The notes under the pieces: generated by a model | Told to the model about the DNA's origin: nothing | What the model saw: only the letters and a program-made list of their open reading frames with translations | Databases searched by the model: none | In this document: one piece after another, positions 51,895-64,000 of the stretch | Position numbering within the stretch: position 1 is the first letter of the stretch | Layout of the letters: each line of letters opens with the position of its first letter | Made by a program: the position numbers and the translations under genes | Assembly: GCF_037038585.1 (NCBI RefSeq) | Contig: NC_092520.1 | Location: 63,921,501 to 63,985,500, forward strand | Reading direction: 5' to 3' | DNA length: 64,000 nt | Origin: Patagioenas fasciata | Lineage: Eukaryota > Chordata > Aves > Columbiformes > Columbidae

Positions 51895-54362
51895 TGATAT
51901 GTTTGCCCCCAGACACAGTAATTACTAAAGCTCAGAAACAGTATTGGTATTTCAATGATCTGTACAAAACACCTACAAAAACTTACCTTGAGTGTTGGTG
52001 TAATTCTACGCAAACCAAAGTAGCTTTTAGTGCCTTTTTTTTTTTTAATTTTTTCTGTTGCATTTCTCTGAAGGGAAGAAGCAGCAACACAGAGCTTGTG
52101 TGTGGAAGTGCCTTTATGTTATTGCAGCTGGCCTAGAAGACACAGCTCTGAACTGTAATCTTGGTGTGTTGGTATTAGATGTCTAGGGCTGTTTAAAGAG
52201 AAAGCTTGAACATTTCTAGAGGGCTTGAGCAGGGAAAATAAAGTGTCTGGAGAGGGTGTGAGTTTCAAAATGTCCCAAAGCAGACATCTGCTAATCAACT
52301 TTTAAATTTTGAGGCTTGAACAAGTAATAATAATATCTTTAAACCAACCTCATGTAACTTAAGTTTTATCTTGCATCACTGGAAGTAATTGTTGTAATTA
52401 GAGGTAACTTGCAAAACCTGTGGTCTGTTCTCTTATTTCAGCACAGGAGAATGGGAAAAAATAATGAAAGTAATAGATTTGACATGTATCAATTCCTATT
52501 ACTTGCTGTGACTTGAAGGAAAAGTGTTTAATATTTTATTTATTAATTCTAAGGAATCACCAAGGTGATTTCTTTTCTTAGCCTAGCCTTGTTCTGTATT
52601 TTTGAACAAAGGTGATGGGACTAATCCAATACATTTCATCATTTGTCTGAATTTAATGTGAGCTCCCTGGAGGACAACTTCTCAAATCAATAGTTTTTAG
52701 TGCTACTTATTTTTGAAGGAAATGGCACCAACCAATAACGACAAACTAGCAATAAAAGAGGAATAGCCTTTTTGGAGAGATTTCAAAAGAATAAGAGTGT
52801 TCTTAGATCTTTTTGTGTGTGATCATTTCAGAGACACCGGAACTACTTAACTAATGTTGAAGAGACCAGAACAGAAAGCTGGTTAAATACTGGCTCTTTT
52901 TGAAATGGGAGAGATGTAAGATTTTTTCAAGATGATCAAAGATGCTATTTGCAGATAGATGTATAGTACTTTAAAGTAAAGTACAATAGCAGAAGACCTT
53001 CCAAATTCAATTTAGGGAGTGTATTTGTGACAATTTGAGTACCAATACAAAAATCAAAGATAGTCTAAGAACAACGTAAATGAGTTTTTAAATGCCATGA
53101 ATACAGGTTAAATGTGTTGTTTTAAAAAACCCAGACTAAATTGTCCAGTTTTCAGTTGATTTAATTGTGATTTGGCTTAAAAGAGAGGACTTACCAGGAC
53201 TGGTAGTTACTGATTTCTTTTTGTTTTGTTTCACCAACCCCATGTCCCCCCGATTTACCATGTGAAATAAAGTCATGAAATCAGTGCAGCATGTAGTATT
53301 GGCATTGCCTTTTTCAGATGCTGAGAGGGACCACATTGTTTCCTGCTATCCATTACACTATTCATAGTTTAACTGATTCAGTGGTGTAAACGGATCCGCA
53401 GTATTTGAAAAGCTTAGAACTGAAAATGCTAATAGAAGTTTGAGATTAACAGGGTAGCAATATGGGGCTAGATTGTGCTTTGGCTACTCTGTGTAACTCT
53501 ATACTAACTCAGTTGTAACAGAATATGTGATTTGGAGCAAAATTTGGTACCATACGTGCAAGTCTGATCAGGGACTAGAAATATTTATTTCAGCAAATTT
53601 AAAGCCACCTTGGAAAAGATTAGTCATTCATTTTCATTAGGTGCTTTGTGATTTGAAAACATTGTGTGACTTTTGCTCAGCATTACAATTATTAACAAAA
53701 AAGTAATTGTAGATTTTCTGCTAAGATGTGTCTGATTTATTTTTTTTTTCCAAATAATACACACATTTGTGTACAAGTTGGGAGGGAAAAGTTTGTTCTC
53801 TACAGTGAGAGAACATATCTGTCTTCAGAAGCCCAGAACAGCAAAGAAAAACTTTTACAGTGTCTTGCAACAGCAAGAGGTGGTTGCACCTATTGTTCCA
53901 CAAAATTGAATCCACAGTGCAAGTCAATATTTTTTTCAAAAGTTGTCTCCTTGAGTTTTGTACTTCACTAGATGGGACCTTGGTGGTGATGGTCATGGCT
54001 GCCATGTGACCATTAGCCACAGAAAGCCACTAAGGTGGCTGATGTACTGTCTCAGGTGAGAATTTTAGTGCCCGCAGTTTTGAACTGAAGATGCGGTTTT
54101 TCTGTGTCCATTTTTTCCCTGAAAGAGACTTTTAAAAATGAGTGTGCCATTACAGTGGCATTTGTCACGGCTGTGAGGCACTTTTGACTGTTTCGTGGAT
54201 GGCGGCACTACTTATGTGTGATTGGTACTTATAAATGAGGGTGAGATATCACCTGTAGTGGGGTAGAGGCTGGGGTTTCAGCAGACTTTGTATTATAAAA
54301 TCACAGCTTTTTGACAATGTACAGCAATGGTCACTGTTGTGGCCCCAGAGACTGAGAACTAG
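51895..54362 (+). other. ATP11A: ATP11A intron 1, no gene recognised
   Basis: AT-rich non-coding sequence with no recognised exon or interspersed repeat. Confidence 0.55.
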
Positions 54363-54832
54363 AGAGAGACACTGAGGTCCTGGAGAGAGTTCAGAGAAGG
54401 GCAACAAAGCTGGTGAGGGGTCTGAAGCACAAGTCTGATGAGGAGTGGCTGAGGGAACTGGGGCTGTTTAGCCTGGAGAAAAGGAGGCTGAGGGGAGACC
54501 TTATCGCTCTCTGCAACCGCCTGAAAGGAGGTTGTAGCATGGAGGGGCTTGGTCTCTTCTCCCAAGTAACAAGTGACAAGATGAGAGGAAATGGCTTCAA
54601 GTTGCACCAGGGGAGCTTTAGATTGGATATTAGGAAAAAAATTCTTTATTAAGAGGGTTGTGAAACATTGGAACAGGCTGCCCAGAAAAGTGGTGGAGTC
54701 ACCATCCCTGGAGGGGTTTTAGAAGATGTGTAGATGAGGTTCTTAGGGACATGGTTTAGTGCCAGAATGAGGTTATTGTTGGACTTGATAATATTGAGAG
54801 TCTTTTCCAACCAAAATGATTCTATGATTCTG
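54363..54832 (+). mobile_element. CR1 LINE 3' end, plus strand
   Basis: It starts in the C-terminal RT region (GACACTGAGGTCCTGGAG; encoded [20 protein letters not shown], then [19 protein letters not shown]), continues through [15 protein letters not shown] sequence with a frameshift near 54645, and ends with the 3' UTR and ATTCTATGATTCTG tail. It is the same variant as the minus-strand copy at 21585. Confidence 0.92.
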
Positions 54833-55671
54833 AGAGTTTTACCTATGTCTTGTGTTCATTCGTATAGTCTGGCTGTAGTGATGTTCCATTTTGTGTTTTA
54901 GGCCAGATGTTCAGCAGTGCCTGCTCTCTGTCAGACAGGATGGCAGCTGCACAGGTACAGCAGAGGTGGAACTTGCCGGTTTTACCAGACCTGCAAAAAT
55001 ACATTGGTGTTCTTTTTTAACATCAGGAAACTGAGTATCATATAAACCAAATTCTTTCATGCGGTGTACGCTTTAAAAATGCTTCTGTCAGTGAAACCTG
55101 AGTTCTTAGAAAAAGGAGTGCAGATGGTCCTTTGCAAGATTTGAGGTGGAATTCACCACTCTCATTTACTCTGGTTTCTCTGTCTTACAGCAGGGGCTTT
55201 GCAGCTATCTAAGAGCAAACTACATCAGCTTTTTCTACATGCGCCTTTGGTTTTGGGGTGCTGGTTCTCTTGGGCGCTGCGGTGTCCCTCAGGACCTCCC
55301 ATGTGCGGGGCCTGGCAGCCATGTGGCCTTCCCGGCCTCCTGTCCCACAGCACAGGTCTTTGGCTGCCTCTCCTCCCCTTCCCCTGCTGCCTCTCATGCC
55401 ACTTTAGGGGTTCTGCATTAAATTTCCAGCTGAGTGTTGGCTTTCTTCTTGTGCTTAAAACCAGGGCCTAACAGACAGGGCCTTCTGGAAGGCTTTGAGT
55501 GGCCCTGCTGCCTGGCCTAGTGGTGACCATCGGGTGTCTGGCCCAGGATGGCTGTGGTGAGTAGTTGCCATCTTTCCATATGCCTAGATTTTGTTGTTGT
55601 AAGTACAAGAGATAGCATTGAGGAGTTTAATATCTGTACATATAGCAAAACTTCGGTCAGCTCTGGAATTC
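54833..55671 (+). other. ATP11A: Intron segment between two plus-strand CR1 copies, with GC-rich patch
   Basis: Non-repetitive intron. The part at about 55240-55560 is clearly richer in G and C than its surroundings but poor in CpG. It holds the splice-bounded segment listed next. Confidence 0.5.
55191..55556 (+). other. Candidate non-coding or cryptic exon (unproven)
   Basis: A good acceptor (TGGTTTCTCTGTCTTACAG) ends at 55190 and a consensus donor GTGAGT begins at 55557, giving a 366-base GC-rich segment. The two longer plus-strand frames within it stop at 55421 and 55471, so it would not be a full coding exon. It could be a non-coding, poison or alternative exon, or simply a chance pairing of splice-like signals. 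Confidence 0.18.
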
Positions 55672-56026
55672 CTGGAGAAGGCTGAGAGGGTATCTTATAA
55701 ATGTTTATAAGTATCTCAAGGGTGGGTGTCAAGAGGATGGGACCAGACTCTCCAGTGGTGCCCAGCGATAGGGTGAGGGGCAACAAGCACAGACTGAAGC
55801 ACAGGAAGTTCCATCTAAACATGAGGAGAAACTTCTTTACTCTGAGGGTGCCAGAGCACTGGAACAGGCTGCCCAGAGAGGCTGTGGAGTCTCCTTCTCT
55901 GGAGACATTCAAAACCTGCCTGGACACATTCCTGTGTGATCTGCTCTGGGTGAACCTGCTTTAGCAGATGGGTTGGACCAGATGATCTCCAGAGGTCCCT
56001 TCCAACCCCAGCCATTCTGTGATTCT
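55672..56026 (+). mobile_element. CR1 LINE 3' end, plus strand
   Basis: It begins in the ORF (GAGAAGGCTGAGAGGGTATC), encodes [20 protein letters not shown], then [18 protein letters not shown] and ends at LWVNLL-stop. The 3' UTR (GGACCAGATGATCTCC) and an ATTCTGTGATTCT tail follow. It belongs to the same variant as the minus-strand copies at 6186 and 20312. Confidence 0.92.
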
Positions 56027-56493
56027 TCCCAGGGGCATGCATTATTTTTTTCCTGCCTCCTATTAAGTAGGTCTAACCTCTTCAATATATAACCCTCTGC
56101 TTGCTGCCTCTGCGTGTCTTTCACCAGTCAGTCTTCGGTTTAATTTCCTTAGCAAATACCATTGTGAATAAATTAGGAAAAAGTATGCAGTGTAGCTATT
56201 TCTGTTTCTTTGAACTGGAGAGCTTGCAAAGCTGACTGGTGTGGGTGGCCCGTCTATGTCCTTTCCTCTTTGAGGTATACCTGAGGTACACCAAGATGAA
56301 ACTATGTATTTGTCCTGAGAGTATTCCTATTTAGTATTTGGGAAATCAAATGCTGTATTAATCTTTCCAGTGTTCACAGTGGAGATGTCAATAGGAAGTT
56401 GATGTTAAGGTGAAAGATTAAAAGAGAAAAACATGCTCAGTTTCATCTTGAAACCAAAATACTTATTAACAGATGGAATTTTTGTGGTATTTA

Positions 56494-56564
56494 GGTTTTG
56501 TTTTGTTTGGGTGTTGGGTTTTTTGGTTTTGGTTTGGTTTTGTTTTGTTTTGTTTTGTTTTTTT
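56494..56564. repeat. (GTTTT)n / GGTTT-rich simple repeat
   Basis: G and T only for about 70 bases, with four to five GTTTT units at the distal end. Confidence 0.9.
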
Positions 56565-59500
56565 ACTCATAAGGTTTCCAGCTAGCAATATGTTTGAGGA
56601 AAATCCTTTCCCATCTGTTCAATTTCATATTTGTGCAGATGTATAAACAAAGCACAAAAGGATTTGTAAATAATATTTCATTTACCACAAGTAAGTATGT
56701 AATGTTAAAATGGAAACATTAGGACTAAGCAGATTTCTATACCATTAAGAGTGAAACTGGTATGCTATTTCTTTCTGTTCTGGTATCTACATTGTAAGAA
56801 ATCTGTTTAACTGTTGGAGAGAGTGCAATAAAAAGCTGAAGATAGCATCTGAACATTAGAAGGATTACCTTACACTGATTAAACTGAGAGAAACATAGAA
56901 ACCAATATTTTGTGGCATGGAACCACCGGCTGCTAAGGCAGTGTACATTCCATGCAATGGATAACCTAAAGCAAGTAGCATTACAGTTATGACACTGGTA
57001 AAATTCATGTGCCGTCTTTAAATCCAGATCTGACTAACTTTTTAGTTATATTCTACATTAATATATTATGATATGAGGCTTAAATACCTTGAGAGTTGAA
57101 ATCAATCTTCATAATATTTGGGTTTTTCTAAATAGTCTGTTTATACGCTTACAATTAATCTATTCAAAATGTTTTCAACATTGGAATAGTTTCAGGCTTC
57201 AATAGAAAATATTATTTGTCCTTGAAAGTACTTCAGCCTGCTAAGCAAATAAACTTTTGTTTGTCATGCCAGCTATTCAGGTTTATATTTTTCTTTTATT
57301 TCTGTACTCTTCATTTTTTTCTCTATGAAGGAGTAACTAATTCGTCTTGAAAAACATAAAGTGCGCTTTTTGTCACAGAGTCAGCAATATTGCTATTGCT
57401 TTCATGATTAACTTGAAAGTAAAACTAGTGGTGGGAGAGTCTTGCAGGAATCGTTAATTTTAATAGACACCTCACATATTTGGACTTTCTGGCCCATTTA
57501 TTCAGTTTGCTGAAAATCAATTAGCAATGAATTTGGGTTTTTATCAGTTTATGTTTCCCAAACCAATTTGTTAATCAGCTTTATTCAACCTCCTACTTCC
57601 TGCACCAATTTTCCCCTACTTCAAAGAGTAATTTAGAGTATAATCGATGCCTGGTATTAAATCTGCGAGTATTGAAGTGTGGAGACCCTTAAAATGGTCA
57701 GCAGCATATAAATTAAAATGACAAGGGAGGCGGGGGGAATTACATGCCTGAGCATTAATTGGAAGGTGTGAGTATCTGCTAGATGATACAAATTTTTCAG
57801 CATGAGTTGCTTCATGATACCTTGTCCCTTCCATCTCCATTGCCGAGCCCACTTCCCTTTGTGGGCACACATGAAGAGAAAACTCTTTCTTCTAAAGTTC
57901 ATCCTGTTTCAGCTCCCTGAGCAAATGCAGTACAGTTCTTTCTGAGGGTGATACTGTGGGTTATTTTTTTCCTGCCATACACCCAAAGAGATAACGGAGA
58001 ATGTGGTTATAACGTCTGTGTACTTTCAATAGATTGGAAGCGAGCAGCTTCATCAGTTGGACATGTGTAAGACTGTGGTAGAGAAATGGTATTTTTATTA
58101 TCTGCTGGTGTTTAGTGAAACCTCAGCTATTTCATAAGTAATCAAAATTTATTTATTTTCTAAAACAGCTAATTTCGATACTAAATGTATGGATTTGCAG
58201 CAAAATGACTTATAGTTACTACTATAGAAATCTAAGCAGCTTTCAAAGGAAAATACTACAGTTTTTACAGAGCCACTAGGTCAATGTAACTTTTATATTT
58301 GAAACATAGCAAACCTTTCTTTTCAAAGTATCTCCAAGTCTTTCAAATGTGACATTGTGGAGTAAGTGAAAGCATACAGTTTATTATTTTGTATTCATTC
58401 CCTATTAACAGACCCAATGTTAGCATTGCTTCTTACAAGGATCAGCCTTTGCTTTTATCTAGTGCTAAGGCTTCATTTTATGGTCTTTTTATAGAGTTTA
58501 TGGAAAGGAAGGTACAGGTTCTAATACAGATGATTTGGCGTGTGTGATTTACTCAGGTCTTACAGGTTTTGCTTTGTTTTCACTAATATATACAAGTGAA
58601 ATCATGGATGTTCAGTGAGTCAAGAGAGGATGTCGTGTATATGTATGATGTGTGTGTGCCTGCAAAAATAAAAAAAAAAATCTGTCCCAGACTTGTCTCC
58701 AGAAAGTGTTTTATGGCATATTAAGACCATTTAGAGATATACACCTCTGATACAACTCTTTCATAGAACTTGCACACACTTTTCATTTGGAAGGATTTAT
58801 GCTAAGTGCAAACATATTTTGGCATAGATTCTGTATTTTTCTGTTACTCTTTTTGTAAATGTAAAAACTTACCCTGCAGATGAACCCCTGATCTGCTTAA
58901 AAGGCTTCTGTCAAGTGCCCTCACAAAAGTATCTGGAGGTCTTGTCTCCACAAGTTTGCTACTGAAGTCAGTTTTCTTCCTTCAGTAATGTTACTTCCTC
59001 ACTGGGGGAAGAAAAAAAAAATCAATGTTCTTGACTATTTGAATATTGTCTGTAATGCATCTCAAGCTTTATAAACTTTCATTTTGTTCAAAAAATGGCA
59101 CATTTAACTCATGATAGAACTTGCCACATAATATCTTTATTTCTTTTGTCAGAACTTGTCGAACTGGTGTGAACATGACTTAACCTGCCATTAGAAGGAA
59201 AGTCCAGCTCTGTTTCCACCTCACAGTGCCCCATTGACTAGAGGCAGTGGCTCAGCCAAAGTAGAATGTTCCAGCTGCCACCAGACAGACTTTTACATAA
59301 GCACATAATCAACTTACATTAAGAAACAAAGTAGGTAATCATCTCTTACAGTCAGAATACTTGATCCATTTGAATTCAACTTATAATGTCTAATTGACTC
59401 CTTAGGAGCCATGTGTACTAAAAAAACAAATTAACAAGATAGCTGGTAGACTCCTGATCTTTCTCTGCACTGGACTTAGAGCAGATACCCACTTTCAGGG

Positions 59501-60539
59501 GCATGGTGGTTGGATGTGGGAACTGATACTGTTGCTGTAGCAAGGCCTCAGATGTAGTTGTATTCTCAAAAGTAAAATAATGGTGAAAATATTTTCTGTT
59601 TTCCTTGGTTTTAGTCATAGCTGCTTATTTATAAAACAAAATGGTGACTTTCCTTTTTTGTTTGTACTGTGCCTGCTAAGAGAATTCAAGTCAGGATCTG
59701 TACCTGGTCATTCCCATTTACATTTATTAAATGTAGTTCTGTTTTATTTCCAAGGAATTGTCTGATAGAATGCTTCCTGAAAGCCAAGAAATTGTAATTG
59801 TTTCTAGAAGGCAAACATGAATTACTTTCCCCTCCTGAAATTACCTTTCTTACTTATGGATTAAATCTTCTTATATTTAGGGGGGAAAAATGGAATTATT
59901 AGGAAGTAGACAAAAATAACTCCAGTAAGACATTGTACTACTGACCAGGGCACTGCTGAGGATTAGTTTATCTCATTTGTAGTAATACTCCTTGGACTAT
60001 CACCTGAAGTTTTATTTTTGGCACTGTAATTTTGGTATCTTGTCACATCTTGTCTGCCTGCAGGACAGCTGATCCTGCCCCTACGATACATGTCCTGAAG
60101 TGTGCAGCATGTAGTCAAGACCGTTTGGAAACATGCTGGTTTTATGAAACTAATATTATGGCCCTCTGTAGGAGGCAAACATGCCTCGTTCATTTTGAAT
60201 GTATATTTGTGATATGGCTGAAGAATCCTGTTATTTTACTGCATTTTAGAGGGAACAAAAAAAAAATTAGTCTAGAACAATGATTTCTAACTTAATTTGG
60301 GTTTTGACTTTGGCTTTCAATGTTCTTAAAGGCTTAAGGTAAAAAATTACCCAATAGAATAAATGTCTGGAATGCTCAAGCTTGTGTTTACAAACACATT
60401 TGTTACTGAAATTGGCCTGGTAGTCAGTAAACTCGTGTAGGCTGTTTGAAGACAGAACATAAAACTACCTCTCCTAAAATCACCTGAGTTGTAGGCACTT
60501 GTCTGGAAGTTTATGCAACCAATTGAATTTATCTGTGGA

Positions 60540-60640
60540 AGTTGTTTGGTCCAAACCTCTGCTCACAATATGGACAGTTTTACAGTTCACTTGAACTTCG
60601 AAGGCAGATCATATTGCTTAGTAAATCTGTAATGACTTGA
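60540..60640 (-). mobile_element. Possible ancient CR1 3'-UTR fragment
   Basis: TTTGGTCCAAACCTCTGCTCAC, and about 60 bases later CAGATCATATTGCTTAG, resemble in order and spacing the reverse-complemented CR1 3' region seen at 47495 (TAGTCCAAGCCCCTGC, AGATCAGATTGCTCAG). It is diverged and lacks a tail. Confidence 0.3.
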
Positions 60641-63600
60641 GAAGATGTATGAATAAGGAAGTGTGAATCAAAGTACAGAATTGTTGTGGTCATGTATTTT
60701 CTAAATAAGCAATATTTGGAATATATGGTATGGCATAAGAAGAGTACTGAATATTCACTTTAGACTTCATTTATTTCCTGGACAGGGGGATGTAGAAAAA
60801 ATAGCATGACAGTTTCATTCAAAATTCGTCGTTGCTTTTCCTAACCCAATTATGCAACAGCTGAGGATTTGCAGTTTTGTTTTTTTCTTCTGTGGACTGG
60901 TTCCAGGAATTCCTAGTCAAACTAGAGGAGGCAGATGGGGGGCACACTGTTTTCTGGGAGCAGATGAGTTGTATTGAGCATAAAAGCTAAATCCTTAAAA
61001 AGAAAATCTGTCTATTAGACTGTTTTCAAAAAGATAACACTAAGAAACACTAATAAAAGAAACAGTGTATTAAAAATATTTTCTCTGCTGTTGCAATAAC
61101 TCGAATTTCTTGAGTGCGTGTTGCAAAATGACAAATATTAAATATTTTCCCCTTTTTATGATACCTAGCTGTTTGAGTTTGTACGTTTCTTACCCTGTCA
61201 TGTAAAGCAGATTAAAACAGATAATCATAATGATTCTAGTTTTAAGGGTTTTTTTGGAAGTACTTATTCGGTTGAAGTAACACCTCTCAGGTATCCTCCT
61301 TCTGTTTAAAGATGAATTATTTTTTTTCTAAAATAATCTGTCACTGAGACTTTCCATAAGCCTGATACTCTGGATGTGGTCCTTGAAAGGCCCGTAGGGT
61401 CTGTGACATCCTCAAGTACATATGTGCTTTTTCAGGTTTGCTAAATGAAAAGTGTTTCCTGCCAGCCTGTGCTTTGTACTGGGAGTTTACTTATGGTAGG
61501 AGTTCCCAAAATGTGGGCTCCAGGAGACCGTCAGCCTTCTGTAAGCTATCCTTGGCTAATGTTGGTTTCCTTTGTGATATTCTACGGAGAAGAAAATGTG
61601 TTTAGATTTCTTATTTTTTGTTTGCTTATTGTTGACAAAGGGAAGGGATGACAGATCAAGCTTGGAAGTCTGCAAGCGTTTCTTCAGGACCTAGCTCACG
61701 AACTCATTAAAGATGTGAGTTAATGCTCTAGGGTACAACTGTCTAGGGAAAAATGGGGAAATTTTTAGATTGCTAGAGTCCTGAAAGAGTTTTATGGCAA
61801 AAAGAGACTATCCCATTGTGAGCTGTAATTAAGGGGGTGATGCGTAATAACTACTCGCTTCCATCCCTCCCCACATCAAAGAAATCACAGCAGGAAATCA
61901 AAGCCTAGAAGTAGGTGCCTTCTCTTGTGGTTTTATGTATGCTTTTGCTACTGAATAGAAACCTGCAACATCAAAACGTTCAAACTTTTCTGTATCACTG
62001 AATGGCAGACATGTGGAGGTTGAGATTACACTTATCTTCTCATCCCAGACAAAGCTACATAACCTCCTCTGCCTTTATTATCAAAATCATTGCAGCTCAG
62101 AATATATTAATCTCAATGTACAGTGCAGTTCTAGACCTGGTAGAAAAGTCTTTCTTTAAAAATATCTCCACTTTCCTGCATGAAGGACACAGAACAGTCT
62201 TGATACATTAAAGGTGAACGTGGACATTTCTTCTTCCACATGTAAAGAAGAGGAGGTACATGGAACATTGAAAGCTTTCAGTAGTATGTTCCTCATGTTC
62301 TATAATTACATTGATACCAGTCTCATAGGATTACTCAGTACCTTGCCTGCTGAGCTATAGATAAATGCCGAAGTGTGTGTTTTACATTTTAAAGTGGAAG
62401 GTAGCTACAGTTTTTACTAAAATAAAGTCATTTGTACCTGTGATCAAGAGATGGTCATTGAAACTGCACTGAGTATGCTGGAACTTAAAATGTGTTGGAC
62501 ATACTGGTCCCTTGCTATTATTAATGCTTTTATTAATAGTATTCTACAAATATGGAATGTTTAGTCAGGGTGGCAAGTCATTGGGGATCAACTTCTAGTA
62601 CCTTACATGTCACTGAATGTACGTTGCAAAGAACTTTAAGTCCTCACTTTTGTCATATCAGGAGAAGTTCCCTCTGTGACTTATTAATGATATTTTGGTT
62701 TGGGCTTCACTGAACTTTTTAAGATGGTAAAAACCAAAAGTTCATCCTTGATTTCCTGTCTCCTGTCTTGTTCAGTGATTAGTTAGGTGTTTGAGTTTCT
62801 CTGAATTTAATTACCAAAGAATTTAGCTACAGAACTTTCTTTTTTTATTTTTTTTTTTCACAGTTTTGACTACTAAGTATCAGCTATTTTGATTACTGAA
62901 GTTTCATGTTTAATTACTTGTATGATATATGTTCTGGACTTTTTAGGGTTTTTTTTGAAGGGCAACTGACACTACCTTCTAACTAGTCAACTTAATTTCA
63001 TTTATTTATCTTGTATTGTGACAAATTCTTTGAAATGTTGCCTACATTTTTCTGAGACTATGACAAACGAAATAGCTGTAATGTAAAATAATAATTTTGT
63101 GGGAGTATCTAACTTCTAAAATGCAACTAATAGTAGCAAATACTGTTAGACTTTACTTTTTATAAATACTTGACTGGTTACTGTAGAAGAGTTTGTTCTT
63201 GAAGTAGATCTTTTGATGTTTGTAAAAGTAATAAGTTGTGAAATATTTGCTGTACTTCGTGTTGTTGAGCTGCAAATCCTTAAATCTGTTCTTTGAGAGT
63301 AAAAGTAAATATTAAAAAGCTCAGTACATCAAAGGAATTGTCAAGTAATACGTAATCTTAGTGGAATTCAAATTCCTCAGGTGCAGTGCAAACAAAAGAG
63401 ATTCTAAAAATCCTGTGGTGTCAAAAGCTTTTTATGCATCATGAGTAGGTTTACTCATGCTCCTGACATGAACACCCAAAGGTGATGAATGTCCTTTGTG
63501 CCACTTTATGAGTTTAGAACTCTCTATTTTCAACAGCATAGATTTTATCTGAAGTCAGATTTATGATCCTGATGCCTGCTACTTTTGGAAAATTAAAAAA

Positions 63601-64000
63601 ATCCTCACTATTATGCATAGGGATTGAATGGGATATTTCATCAGCAACACCTGCATGATAGTAGGTAAAACTGTAAAATACAATTTGTGGCCTTGTACTT
63701 GAATCAGCACATGACCTTTTCCCTAAAATACTTTGCCATATGGCATTGTTTTGCAGTGTTGAAAGAAGTAATAGATTAATATTTTATATTCCTTTAGTTT
63801 GCTACTGTTATACTGGAATACTATTGTATAATTATGTATAAGTTTGAAGTTTGAAAGTAAGTTTGCCAAGCAACTCAAAATAAATATTCCATAAACCTTT
63901 AATCTTCTCTGTAGTGAGGGTCCTTTCTCCTATCAAAGTGTGTGTGTTGGTGTTCACCAAACTGAATTTGCATAACATGGGATTTGGTGTTAGTGTGCAG

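Larger units (their letters stand above)
56027..64000 (+). other. ATP11A: ATP11A intron 1, distal part in this window
   Basis: AT-rich intron continuing to the window end. A GTTTT/GGTTT-rich repeat lies at 56494-56564. A possible ancient CR1 piece is listed separately. No sequence encoding the start of ATP11A exon 2 (expected to resume with a Cys-Ala-Gly-Glu-Glu-type segment) was found, so the intron should extend past the window. Confidence 0.6.

Noticed and set aside
11641-64000. Exon 2 of ATP11A inside the window
   Set aside because: No open stretch after an AG encodes the expected continuation of the protein, so intron 1 seems to run past the window end.
1-64000. A new multi-gene or defence-like system
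   Set aside because: No clustered coding genes, repeat-spacer arrays or operon-like structure exist. All long real coding frames are CR1-derived or the single ATP11A exon.

Overview
The window looks like bird nuclear DNA. It is AT-rich and mostly non-coding. It carries many CR1 (chicken repeat 1) LINE copies with the typical short ATTCTGTG-type 3' tail, a solo LTR of an avian endogenous retrovirus type, many mono- and dinucleotide runs, and one vertebrate CpG-island promoter. I see no bacterial-type genes, CRISPR array, tRNA or rRNA. Species and order cannot be fixed from the sequence.

Layout: 1-6.2 kb is intergenic sequence with no recognisable gene. At 6.19-8.70 kb there is a CR1 cluster: a minus-strand copy, a plus-strand copy in head-to-head contact that keeps about 590 codons of open reverse-transcriptase frame, and a short 3' fragment. 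From 8.7 to 10.4 kb the sequence is AT-rich and intergenic. A CpG island spans about 10.4-11.95 kb. Inside it, an ATG in a strong Kozak context at 11602 opens a 13-codon reading frame (MDCSLLRTLVSRY) that runs straight into a GTGAGT splice donor at 11641. I recognise this as coding exon 1 of ATP11A, a P4-ATPase phospholipid flippase. Two short upstream ORFs lie in the presumed 5' UTR.

From 11641 to the end at 64000 I find no further ATP11A exon, so this stretch reads as the first part of a very long intron 1 on the plus strand. It holds two adjacent minus-strand CR1 copies (20.3-22.6 kb), smaller CR1 fragments (25.1, 47.5, 51.85, 54.4 and 55.7 kb), an old decayed CR1-like LINE relict (about 39.0-39.7 kb), a solo LTR (51.11-51.64 kb), and many T-rich or GT-rich simple repeats, including a run of 41 T.

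The most useful leads are the two uORFs in the ATP11A leader, the nearly intact CR1 reverse-transcriptase frame upstream of the promoter, and two intronic segments bounded by strong splice-site-like sequences (23844-24219, which is open in phase with exon 1, and 55191-55556). I found no convincing new multi-gene system. The window is best described as the promoter and start of one conserved gene in a repeat-populated avian locus.
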